Assembly: GCA_035758575.1 (NCBI GenBank)
Contig: DASTXH010000066.1
Coordinates: 6,651-70,650, forward strand
Origin: JANWHZ01 sp035758575
GTDB lineage: Bacteria; Patescibacteriota; Saccharimonadia; Saccharimonadales; UBA4665
Length of the DNA: 64,000 bases
Direction: 5' to 3'
Below are positions 39,856 to 49,200 of this stretch, one piece after another. The first letter of the stretch is position 1; every line of letters starts with the position of its first letter. A program made the translations under genes and the position numbers. The notes beneath the pieces are model-generated. The model did not search any database, was not told the DNA's origin, and was given only the letters and a program-made list of their open reading frames with translations.

Positions 39856-42810
39856 ATGAACGGACCAAGCAGGGACAGCACCGGTAGACGCCGCCCGGGT
39901 AGGCGCAGCTATACCACGACATCAGGCAAAACTATACGCATCAACCAAAGCCTCAACGACCGCATGCATGCGCGCAAGCAGGCGCGTGATGCACGTAAAG
40001 CCGCCTATTTGAGCACACTGCCCAAAAATCCCTTCCTGCGTATCCTGTACCGCATGCACCCAAAGCGTGTTCTCCGCTACTGGTTCAGCCGCGAGGGCCT
40101 TATTATGGGGCTCAAGATTACCGGCATCGGCATTGTCGTGGTGTTTATTGCCACCATTGGCGTGTTCGCCTATTTCCGCAAAGACCTGCCGAAGATCAAA
40201 GATATATCCGGCGACAACCTCGGCGGCAGCATCACCTATTACGATAGCACCGGCAAAACGGTGCTATGGCAGGATTACGACGCCGTAAAACGCATTCCCG
40301 TGCCCGGCGACCAGATTTCCGGGTATATGAAGCAAGCTACTGTGGCAGTCGAGGACAAGAACTTCTATCACGAAGGCGCTTTCAACTTTACCGGCATCGC
40401 CCGCGCGGCCACGCACGACGTGTTCGGTGGCGGCGGCAGCCTGCAGGGCGGCTCTACCATCACCCAGCAGCTAGTAAAGCTGAATGAACAGTGGACCGAC
40501 AACCGTACTATCACCCGCAAGGTCAAGGAGCTGATCCTGGCAGTAGAACTTAGCCGCGAGTATTCCAAAGACGACATCCTCACCGGATACCTGAACGTCG
40601 CCCCCTACGGCGGCGTAGAATACGGCGTAGAGGCGGCCGCACGCGACTATTTCGGTACCGACGCCAAAGACCTCACGCTCGCTCAGGCAGCCATGCTGGC
40701 CGCCATTCCGCAGTCTCCCTACTACTATTCGCCATATAGCAGCCCGGTCTACAACAAAGACGCAACCACTGACGCCTTTGCGAAAGATGAGTTGCTTGGC
40801 CGTCAGCAGTATATCCTGGATCAAATGGTGGCACAGCACATGATTACCGCCCAGCAGGCCAAAGACGCCAAAGCGGTAGACATCTTGGCGCAAGTCAAAC
40901 CGCTGCAATCCAAATACAACGGTATCAAGGCGCCATACTTTGTTCTGGCAGCCAAATCGGAGCTGGAGCAAAAATATGGCTCACAGACGGTACAGCGCGG
41001 CGGCTGGCAAGTAACCACAACTCTAGATATGAACTTACAGACCGAAGCCGAAAAATTGGTCGCCAGCAACTATTCCAATATCCAATATCTTACCGGCGGA
41101 GCAGCCGACGAAGAGGCAGTAGTAGCTGAAGACGTACAAAAGGGTCAGATAGTGGCGCTGGTAGGCGGCGTAGACTTCACAAAGAACCAAAACAATTACG
41201 CCGCCGGCATCCTGATCCCGCCAGGGTCAAGTTTTAAACCGTACGACTACACGACATTCATCAACAACAATACGAATGTAGGCGCTGGCTCAGTACTATA
41301 TGACTCACAAGGCCCGCTGCCCGGTTACCCTTGTACCGACAAAAACATTCCAAAGCACGACCCAGGCGCAAACTGCCTATGGGACTACGACTTCCTCTAT
41401 CCTGGACCCATCACCTTACGGTACGCGCTCGGCGGCTCGCGTAACGTACCTGCGGTGAAGGCTATGCTTTCCGCCATCCCCAATGACACCAGCTCCGGCA
41501 ACGTGGCATCCATCAACAAAACCATCGCCACGGCGTCCGCAATGATGGACAACCCCTACAATCCCACGACATACAACTGTTATTCAGATGAAGCGCTCAC
41601 CAAGACGACACAATGTTATGGAGCGTCGGCCATCGGCGACGGCGCCTTCCTGTACCTGGACGACCACGTGAACGGCCTGTCTACCCTTGCCCGCCTCGGC
41701 GTCGCCATTCCGCGCACGTTCATCCTAAAAATTACCGATTCATCCAACAAAAACATCTACCAGTGGCAGCAGCCGCAAGGCAAGCAAGTGGTCAACAAAG
41801 ATTCCGCATACATCCTAGACAACATGGCCTCCGACCCGAATGCCAGTTACCTGCCCGGTTCATGCAGCGCCACCAACTGTAGTGGATACAAGTTCCACCG
41901 CTACCAGGGATGGCACTTTGCCATCAAAACCGGTACCACCAACAATGGCTTTGACGGCCTTATGACCAGCTGGTCAACGAAGTACGCCGTGGTGGCATGG
42001 GTAGGCAACCACAACCGCAACAAGGACCTCACTGCAGCCCGCGGTACATCTATGGAGTACCTGACCGAGCCGCTGGTAAAAGGCTTCATGCAATACGCGC
42101 ATAACGGCGTCGCACCAGTGAACTGGCAGCAGCCATCGGACATCAAGGTATTACCCGCCTTTGTCATCACCAACCACATCCACTACGGCGATGTAGAACC
42201 CAGCACCAGCACCGACATTTATCCGTCGTGGTACCAGGCGCCATCAACCAGCAACGCCTCACAAACCATCGATAAAGTCTCCGGCAAGGCAGCCACCAGC
42301 TGCACGCCAGACCTTGCCAAGAACACCCAGACCAACGGCAATGCCAATACGTTCTCGGTCGACAAGTTTGTATCCGGCGCGTTGAACCCCAGCACGCTCA
42401 GCGGCACCGACGACATACACATCTGCGGCGACCAGCCGCCCACCACATCAGTCACCGTCGCCAGTACGGCAAACCCCGGCACCAAGGATACGTGCGACCC
42501 AACCTGCACCATCACCGTAACCGTATCGCAGGGCACGCATCCGCTCTCTGGCGGCTCGTACACCACCGCACCTGCCGGCAGCATCGTGGTAACGCTTGAT
42601 GGCCAAGCCATCAACACCCAGCCCATACCAGCCGACCAAAGCGATGTGTATTCGTACTCGTTCCAGTACACCGCGTCTAACAATACCGGTGGTAGTCTAT
42701 CTGTTGCAGGCACCGACAGCGTGCTGTACCAAGGCACGGCTACGGATAAATTGACACTCGTACCGACCGGCACCACCACAAATAATCAGGGCGGTCCAGG
42801 CGGCCACTGA
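39856..42810 (+). CDS. Class A penicillin-binding protein (PBP1a-like)
   Basis: A bifunctional peptidoglycan synthase at the cell membrane. Of 984 residues, an arginine-rich cytoplasmic tail (1-80) precedes a membrane anchor (about 84-110). The GT51 glycosyltransferase domain follows with the catalytic EDKNFYHEGAFNFTGIARA and GSTITQQLVKL. The transpeptidase domain has SxxK as PPGSSFKPYDYTT (near 458), the S-x-N region as GGSRNVPAVK (near 528) and KTG as AIKTGTTNN (near 690). Cysteine pairs (YPCTDKN, CLWDYD, YNCYSDE) suggest extracellular disulfides. A roughly 230-residue Ser/Thr/Pro-rich and Ig-like tail follows. Together with radA it ends at a shared bidirectional terminator. Confidence 0.95.
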   Translation: MNGPSRDSTGRRRPGRRSYTTTSGKTIRINQSLNDRMHARKQARDARKAAYLSTLPKNPFLRILYRMHPKRVLRYWFSREGLIMGLKITGIGIVVVFIATIGVFAYFRKDLPKIKDISGDNLGGSITYYDSTGKTVLWQDYDAVKRIPVPGDQISGYMKQATVAVEDKNFYHEGAFNFTGIARAATHDVFGGGGSLQGGSTITQQLVKLNEQWTDNRTITRKVKELILAVELSREYSKDDILTGYLNVAPYGGVEYGVEAAARDYFGTDAKDLTLAQAAMLAAIPQSPYYYSPYSSPVYNKDATTDAFAKDELLGRQQYILDQMVAQHMITAQQAKDAKAVDILAQVKPLQSKYNGIKAPYFVLAAKSELEQKYGSQTVQRGGWQVTTTLDMNLQTEAEKLVASNYSNIQYLTGGAADEEAVVAEDVQKGQIVALVGGVDFTKNQNNYAAGILIPPGSSFKPYDYTTFINNNTNVGAGSVLYDSQGPLPGYPCTDKNIPKHDPGANCLWDYDFLYPGPITLRYALGGSRNVPAVKAMLSAIPNDTSSGNVASINKTIATASAMMDNPYNPTTYNCYSDEALTKTTQCYGASAIGDGAFLYLDDHVNGLSTLARLGVAIPRTFILKITDSSNKNIYQWQQPQGKQVVNKDSAYILDNMASDPNASYLPGSCSATNCSGYKFHRYQGWHFAIKTGTTNNGFDGLMTSWSTKYAVVAWVGNHNRNKDLTAARGTSMEYLTEPLVKGFMQYAHNGVAPVNWQQPSDIKVLPAFVITNHIHYGDVEPSTSTDIYPSWYQAPSTSNASQTIDKVSGKAATSCTPDLAKNTQTNGNANTFSVDKFVSGALNPSTLSGTDDIHICGDQPPTTSVTVASTANPGTKDTCDPTCTITVTVSQGTHPLSGGSYTTAPAGSIVVTLDGQAINTQPIPADQSDVYSYSFQYTASNNTGGSLSVAGTDSVLYQGTATDKLTLVPTGTTTNNQGGPGGH

Positions 42811-42830
42811 AGGCGGCTGTTACCCTAAAC

Positions 42831-42859
42831 AAAAGAGCGCGTGCGGTACGCGCTCTTTT
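42831..42859. terminator. Bidirectional terminator between PBP gene and radA
   Basis: AAAAGAGCGCGT-gcgg-TACGCGCTCTTTT-type hairpin with A/T flanks on both sides, 20 bp after the PBP stop and 30 bp after the convergent radA stop. It is related in sequence to the tuf terminator (GAGCGC arms). Confidence 0.88.
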
Positions 42860-42889
42860 TAGTAGGCCCTAAAGTGCCGGTGTTCGCAG

Positions 42890-44248
42890 CTACTCTTTCT
42901 CCAGGAACTGGTTCAGTGAGGCCCGCACATTGGGTACGCTCTTTAGAAACGCTGGCGTCTTTACATCGCGCAGCACCGGGCCGATAGCGGCCTCAAAACC
43001 CAGCTTTTTAGCCTCGGCGATCCGCTTTTCTATCAGCGGCACACGGCGCACTTCGCCGCTCAAGCCCACCTCGCCAAATACTACCGCGTTACTTTTTAGC
43101 TGCATGCCCTTTGCTGCTGAGGCAATAGCCATGCACACCGCCAGGTCGGCAGCAGGTTCAGTAATGCGCATGCCGCCCACGATATTCACGTATATATCTT
43201 TGTCCGACAAATCCAGCTTAGTACGGCGCTCCAGCATCGCCACCAAAAGATTCAGACGGTTCAGGTCAATGCCGCTAGCAGCACGCTTAGGATAGCCATA
43301 GTTCGAACGATTTACCAGTGCCTGCACCTCAACCAACAGCGGGCGCGTGCCCTCCACGGTCGCCAGCACCACCGAGCCATCGCTTACCTGTCGCTCCGCA
43401 AGCAAGCTGGCAGACGGATTCTCTACCGGCCGCAGCCCCTGTCCGTGCATTTCAAAGATGCCCGCTTCGTCCGTAGAGCCAAACCGGTTCTTTACCGCCC
43501 GCAACACCTTGAAGCCGCCATAGCGGTCGCCTTCCAGCTGCAGTACCACATCCACCACATGTTCCAGAACTTTCGGCCCGGCAATCGTCCCTTCTTTGGT
43601 TACGTGGCCGACCAAAATCACCGCCGTGCCTGTCTGCTTGGCTGCCTGCATAATCAGCTGCGTACTATTGGTAATTTGCGATATCGTACCTGGCGCCGTA
43701 GGTACAGCCGCCGTACCTACCGTTTGGATGGAGTCAACCACCACCAGCTGGTACGCACCTTGCATAATAGTTGCCGCAATATCATCGGCCGAGGTACTGG
43801 TGGCAATCTTCAGCACATCCTGGCTTACATTCAGGCGCGACGCCCGCAGACCTACCTGATGCGCCGACTCTTCGCCGCTCACATACAGCACCGATGCATG
43901 TTTGGCGATGGCGTGTGTCAGCTGCAACAGCAGTGTACTTTTGCCAATGCCCGGTTGCCCCGCCAGCAACACCACGCTGCCCGGCACAATGCCGCCGCCC
44001 AGCACGGTATCTGCCTCTGCTATGCCCGAAACCAACCGTTTTTGGTCGCGCGCGGCCGACACATCCACCGACTGCACCTGCAGCACCGTTCCTTTGCTGG
44101 AGCTAACCGCGCTGCCGCCGCCCACTACGGCTACTGCTTCTTCTTGCAGCGTGTTCCACTCGCCGCACTCGCTGCACCGCCCAGCCCACGCCGCTTGCGC
44201 AGCTCCGCAATTGCTACATACAAACCGAACCGCCTGCCGCTTCGCCAC
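42890..44248 (-). CDS. radA: DNA repair protein RadA
   Basis: A RecA-like helicase for branch migration during recombination. Of 452 residues, an intact N-terminal zinc finger (VCSNCGAAQAAWAGRCSECG, near 9-28) is present, which contrasts with the zinc-site losses in RpoC and L36. Walker A is LAGQPGIGKSTLLLQL (near 92), the RadA-specific KNRFG is VLRAVKNRFGSTDE, and the C-terminal Lon-like domain has GLSGEVRRVPLIEKRIAEA. The start is GTG on 44246-44248. Confidence 0.97.
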   Translation of the reverse strand: MAKRQAVRFVCSNCGAAQAAWAGRCSECGEWNTLQEEAVAVVGGGSAVSSSKGTVLQVQSVDVSAARDQKRLVSGIAEADTVLGGGIVPGSVVLLAGQPGIGKSTLLLQLTHAIAKHASVLYVSGEESAHQVGLRASRLNVSQDVLKIATSTSADDIAATIMQGAYQLVVVDSIQTVGTAAVPTAPGTISQITNSTQLIMQAAKQTGTAVILVGHVTKEGTIAGPKVLEHVVDVVLQLEGDRYGGFKVLRAVKNRFGSTDEAGIFEMHGQGLRPVENPSASLLAERQVSDGSVVLATVEGTRPLLVEVQALVNRSNYGYPKRAASGIDLNRLNLLVAMLERRTKLDLSDKDIYVNIVGGMRITEPAADLAVCMAIASAAKGMQLKSNAVVFGEVGLSGEVRRVPLIEKRIAEAKKLGFEAAIGPVLRDVKTPAFLKSVPNVRASLNQFLEKE

Positions 44249-44365
44249 GCATCACCCCTTTCTGTCTCTTATAGTGTAGCAGCCGGGTCGACGCATTGAT
44301 ACTGCGAAGAACGGAGCTAGCTGCTTGCCACTAATACCCACAGTATATTTACGAAATGGGCAGCA

Positions 44366-45415
44366 CTACTTGTCTTCTTTATTAGTAGCGACCGTACCAG
44401 CAAATCTAGCCGCAGCCGTTGCACGACTAGCAGGCAACAAAGTCTTAACAAATATACCATATAGACCAATAGCACTAAGTATTGTCCCAGTTATTAAGCT
44501 GCCTGCATAAGCTCTCATAGTATCAAGACTAAAGATAAGGGCCAGATCTTGCCGCCAGAATACATGATAGCTAAGCAACCGGGATAGATTTGTGTGTGGC
44601 GCTTGGGCAAGAACAGCACGGATCAAGTCGCTTGTAAGGCCCGCGCAAAAGGCCAGCGCCAAACCACAAACAGTATAGCTTGCCACTATGACTACCACTT
44701 CATTGTCGATCAGCGTCGAGCGCGATCCTTTTTGCCACAGCCACACCGTTGTACGTGCCATCACGTATGCCGAGAACGACGCGGCTATGCCCATTTGCCA
44801 CAAAAGCAGCCACACGACGATACCAATAACTGGGCCACCAAGCGCAAAGATTGCTCCACGGGTATATTCCGGCCGCTTATTGGTACGAAGTTCTTCTGCC
44901 GTTACTACCCGTCGCTTATCGGCACGCGCCTCAAGTATAGCTTTTCGGTATTCTTTATACGGAAGATCCGCGCTAACATTATGCCGCCTAGCGGTACGCC
45001 GCTTGGTAAGCCGGTACGATGCCATAAGTATAGGCCAGTAGATAAACAGAGGAACCACGAAGATATACAGCACCTGCACTACCGCTGTCGATGGCTGAGG
45101 GGTGGGAATGCCCGACGGGTCGTTTGCGTTCGCCAGGGCTGCACAGACTATACCGACGACTTCCGCAAACATCGAATATAGCAAAAACCGAGGCTTGCGG
45201 ACTGTCGAAAAATATATAGCCGCAGCAAATGTCAGCGGTACAACCCACAGCCATGGACGAGCCATAGCAACACCGTATATCGTAGTGCCCTGCAATGTAT
45301 GTGGCACTATATACGCGGGCAACAGTGTAGATAAAAGACAAAGTATGGTAGCTACCCGCCAAGATTCCCGAAAGTAAGGAGGGACCTTAAAAAGTTCACC
45401 GTATTTGGTTTTCAT
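44366..45415 (-). CDS. Polytopic membrane protein of unknown function
   Basis: A 349-residue protein from the ATG on 45413-45415. I see about seven or eight hydrophobic segments (near 22-40, 50-72, 78-96, 112-130, 190-212, 240-262 and 300-322) and a basic cytoplasmic loop between the fourth and fifth (RLTKRRTARRH through ADKRRVVTAEELRTNKRPE). No family recognised. It lies 108 bp downstream of the Rhs-toxin gene cluster in the same direction, so it may belong to that unit, for example as an extra immunity or export factor. That is inference from position only. Confidence 0.6.
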   Translation of the reverse strand: MKTKYGELFKVPPYFRESWRVATILCLLSTLLPAYIVPHTLQGTTIYGVAMARPWLWVVPLTFAAAIYFSTVRKPRFLLYSMFAEVVGIVCAALANANDPSGIPTPQPSTAVVQVLYIFVVPLFIYWPILMASYRLTKRRTARRHNVSADLPYKEYRKAILEARADKRRVVTAEELRTNKRPEYTRGAIFALGGPVIGIVVWLLLWQMGIAASFSAYVMARTTVWLWQKGSRSTLIDNEVVVIVASYTVCGLALAFCAGLTSDLIRAVLAQAPHTNLSRLLSYHVFWRQDLALIFSLDTMRAYAGSLITGTILSAIGLYGIFVKTLLPASRATAAARFAGTVATNKEDK

Positions 45416-45523
45416 CAACCGCTCCTATACAAATTGCCACGATAGTACAATACAAGTTGCTGAATAACAACTACAAACGCAAAATCATGGGCGCAACAGG
45501 TCGATTCTAAAGGCCTATGGTGT

Positions 45524-45877
45524 CTAGCTCTTATTTGGGCCACGCAGAACTTCACCTGTCTTTGGGTCCAGAAGCCATATACCCTTTTTACGGGTGCGCA
45601 GCGTGGAATAACCAGCAGCGAGCTCACGGCGTGTTGCTCGTTTAAGGCGAATTGCATTGCGGATGAACGGGACAAGCATGGCGTAACCCGCTACCACAGT
45701 GAATCCAAACAAAATTATATATACAGCACGCTGCATATTGGATAGCTCAACAAAGACAAAAGCTGCAATAAAATCCATAATCAAGAAAATGGTAAACTGG
45801 TTCATCTTCTTGTAGTATGAGGCGGCTGTGGGGCCTGGGAGGAGAGTGGGCCGGCCTTCCCGCCTCTCATTACTCAC
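45524..45877 (-). CDS. Small membrane protein downstream of the Rhs toxin
   Basis: A 117-residue product, GTG start at 45877 overlapping the stop of the candidate immunity gene (GTGA). It has two hydrophobic segments (near 28-45 and 51-73) followed by a basic region (RNAIRLKRATRRELAAG) and a C-terminal WLLDPKTGEVLRGPNKS. The family is not recognised. The 4-bp overlap implies translational coupling with the gene before it, so it is probably part of the toxin operon. A membrane-located immunity or accessory role is possible. Confidence 0.55.
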   Translation of the reverse strand: MSNERREGRPTLLPGPTAASYYKKMNQFTIFLIMDFIAAFVFVELSNMQRAVYIILFGFTVVAGYAMLVPFIRNAIRLKRATRRELAAGYSTLRTRKKGIWLLDPKTGEVLRGPNKS

Positions 45878-46200
45878 CTCCTTGCCTCCGCAGGCTTCGC
45901 GAGTACAAACTCAATAAAGTCAGCCTTTTTCCAACCGGGCTCTGCAGTTATAACCCTACGATGAAGCTCAACGCTTCGAGATGGGTCGCCATAGGAATAA
46001 TCTATGATGCACTCCGTCAGAGGAATCCTCTTGCCAGATTCATATTTGAAACCCTCGGCGCCTAGAAGCGCACGGCGTGGTTCAATCCAGTCCAAAAAGC
46101 CATCGACATCGTTCCTAGGAATTAACACTGCATTCCCCTTGAAGAATATGCCACACACCCTTTGCTTCAGTGCTTCTATCCAAACATCATCTATTACCAT
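45874..46200 (-). CDS. Candidate immunity protein for the Rhs toxin
   Basis: A 108-residue soluble protein. I prefer the ATG on 46198-46200 (MVIDDVWIEALKQ); a TTG four codons upstream is possible. The ATG lies 7 nt inside the Rhs-toxin 3' end, so the two are coupled. The sequence is acidic-to-neutral, with DGFLDWIEPRRALLG and CIIDYSYGDPSRSVELHRRV and no membrane segment. In polymorphic toxin loci the gene immediately after the toxin domain encodes its cognate inhibitor; that and the overlap are the whole case. The sequence is not one I recognise as colicin E5 immunity. Confidence 0.6.
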   Translation of the reverse strand: MVIDDVWIEALKQRVCGIFFKGNAVLIPRNDVDGFLDWIEPRRALLGAEGFKYESGKRIPLTECIIDYSYGDPSRSVELHRRVITAEPGWKKADFIEFVLAKPAEARR

Positions 46201-49200
46201 GGCGCCTTCCAATCTTTATCAAATACATCGCTCACTTGAACGATTTTACCGTTAAGGTCATTCCTGACCACATACCCTCCGCCCTGATGATAGTAGGCCG
46301 TAGCCGGGTCATTAAGGCGTGTTCCGTCTGTATTATATCGCGTGTCCATCGTTTTAACGGTATTCATCGGATCATTTACTGCATCCTGGATGCGCGATAA
46401 TGTCCATCCGCGCTTCGACATTTGGTCAGCTATTTTAGACTCAACGATAATATTCCCACCCAATCTCGGCAGCTCATTCTGCTGCTGCATGGCTACGCTG
46501 GTGGTTCTACTTGAGGTGGCCTTACTGCCGCTACCGCTACCGGCCGCAGCAGATACTACTTCAAGACCAGTCGACACAAACATGGCCGTGTTTGTAACCG
46601 AGTTATCCGGTTTGCCGGTAACTGCAATTGCACCCATGGCCACTGTCATAGCTGCTAGGCTGCCAATTGCTGCGGCAGCAGCCACACCGCACACCACGGT
46701 CACGACACATGTAGCAACTGCAAGCCCAACTGCCACCGCTCCCGCCACAGCAACTGCACCAACTGCAATACGGTAGACCGTATTCACGTTTATGTGGATG
46801 TGTATGCCTAAAAACGCTCCTGAATAATCACTAAAATTCACCGGATCCAACACATACGTATACCCATTGGGTGTTCCACCGGGGATTGGATCTGGTTCTA
46901 GGAATCTACCTAGGGTTGGAAGATATATTCTAGCTCCCATTTGGAGAATGGGGAGGGTGAATAGGGTTTCTTGTTTGCGTGATGGACTGGTAGCCCAACC
47001 CATACCGGTATCAGTGGCGTTGGCTGGGGTGGTGCTGGTACTGAAGGTATTTGATGCTACTACCTGGCCGAACGGATCGTACAGGTACACACTGCTAGTA
47101 GCAATGCCGGTAGAGTCGGCGGTGATGGCGGTATCGCCATGGGAATTCTGGATGGAGTACACCGGGGTAATGGTGTTGTTTGCTTCAGCTTTGAGGGTCA
47201 GGGCCACACCGCCGGGCAAGGCAACATATTTGTCGGTTACCGAGCACTGGGTTTCATCTGTGGTACTGCACGTCAGCAATACATCGCCTGCGTAACGGTT
47301 GACGGTGGTGAGGGTGTTGTTTTGGTAGGTTTCTTTGACGAGGATGGTGCCGCTGGCGTCTTTGGTGTATTTTACCTGGTTGCCGCCCTGCTGGATTGCA
47401 GTGTTCTGGCCGCTGGCATTGTAGGCAAAGACAATGGGCGTGGTACCGCCGGCCAGCTGGGTTACGCTGCCGTAGGTGTCGTACACCGGCGTGCCAATTT
47501 GTGCATCGCTGGACGACGCCAGCTGGTCGCCCATGTTGTAGCAGTAGGTAGTTGCCGTGCTGCTGCTGGTTTGGGTGTTGGTAACGGTATATGACGTGCG
47601 GTTGCCGTCGGCCGCAGCATTGGCGTTGTAGTTAGCCGTAGTTGCAGCGCAGCCGGCAGCTTGCGCGCCGAAGCCGTACTGGTATTGCCAGTTGTCTATG
47701 GTCGCACCGGTCAGCCGGCCTACGCCATCGTACTGGTAGCTGCTGGTAACGGTTTTGCCGCCTTGGGCAATGGTGTCGCCTGTTACCAGGCCGCTTTGCA
47801 GGCTGCGGGCTACGGATTCGTCGTACATGGAGCCATCGCTAAAGGTGTAGGTGGCACCGGCAGATTGCTGCAATGCGTCGTATTTTACCTGGGAGAGCTT
47901 AAGGTTGTTGGTGCCGTTCATAGCTTGCGGATAGTTTACGCTGGCTACCCGGCCATATTGATCGTAGGTCAGCGTGGCATAGGTAATACCGTCCAGCGCG
48001 TAGGCGGTGACGCGGCTGTAGGTGTCGTACGTCACGGTTTCGGTACCCTTCAGCGACTGCTTTTGGTAGGCGCGGCCCAAGGAATCGTAGGTGTAGGTGG
48101 TTTGGTAGCCGAAGGTGTCGGTGTTGGTAACGGTGCGGCCAAGCAGGTCTATCTGCGTGGTGCTGGTACCGGTAGTGGAGTCGGTGGTGCTGGCGACCAA
48201 CGGGTTGCCGCCAACCGCGTAGCTGTAGCTGACGGTGCGCCCTGCCCGGCTGATGATGGTGGGCGTTACTACCTGCTGCACCCTGCCCCGGGTGTCGTAG
48301 GTGGTGCACGTCCATGGGTCGGTGCCATTACGGGCGGCCACTACGTTGCCGGCATCGTCGTACACATCTTCGGTGACCACGCCGGTAGCTGCAGTAGTGG
48401 TATGCATGAAGCCGGCCTGGTAGGCAGCGGTACTGCCTGCGACGCACGGGTTGGTAGCCGTAGCAGTAGCACTGTAATAACTGTATGTAGTAAGGGCACC
48501 GCCCGGCAGCGTGCTGCTGGTTTTGCGCAAGTAGCCGTTGCCCGGCGTTTCGTAGGTGCTGCCGCTGGTAAGGCTGATACTGCCCGACGACACCGTGCTG
48601 CTGGCGGGCAGGCCCAGTTCGGGCGTGCTGCCGTAGTTGATGGTGTTGGTTACGTTGCCCAAACTACTGTCGTAGGTGGTAGTACTGGTGGCCAGGTTGT
48701 ACCCTGGCGTGAAGTACTGCGCCACCTGGGATGTCTGGGCGCCACCGGGAGGCGTCATGTTCAGGGACAGTGTAGCGCCAATGCCACCGATGTTCTGGTG
48801 GTAATAGTCCAGCCGGAAACGGTGCACCGCGTTTGCTGTGGGGTTCGTAAACGAACCGCTTTGCGTAACGGTTGGATAGGCGCGCCAGTTGGCACCCCAG
48901 CCGTTGATGACCAGGCTGTCGTCGATCCATAGGTTTACGCCTTCGTCGGACGTAACGGCAAAGTTCCAGACTCCGGTAGTTGGCAAACGCATTTGCCCGG
49001 TAAGGCTCAGGCCCCAGTTGCCGCTGGCGGTGCTTACCGGTGCGGACGCGCCCCAGGTATGTGATACGGTGCCGTCGTTTGCGATATTAGTGCCATGCAG
49101 CAACGGATTACCCGCGATATTCGGCATGTTTGTGAGCCCGTTGCCCCAACCGTAGGTGTTGGTGGCCCAGTAGCCGGTATTGTAGTAGATTACTGCATTG

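Noticed and set aside
45524..45877. C-terminal DPKTGEVLRGP as a second colicin-type nuclease tip
   Set aside because: The motif recalls colicin E3-type ends, but the rest of the protein is two membrane helices with no nuclease domain; the resemblance is too short.
47661..48932. Long open frame on the plus strand opposite the Rhs gene (about 423 codons)
   Set aside because: It is the antisense shadow of the repetitive, stop-poor YD-repeat sequence, with no domain, no ribosome-binding site and a valine/glycine-rich composition typical of reverse-frame translation.
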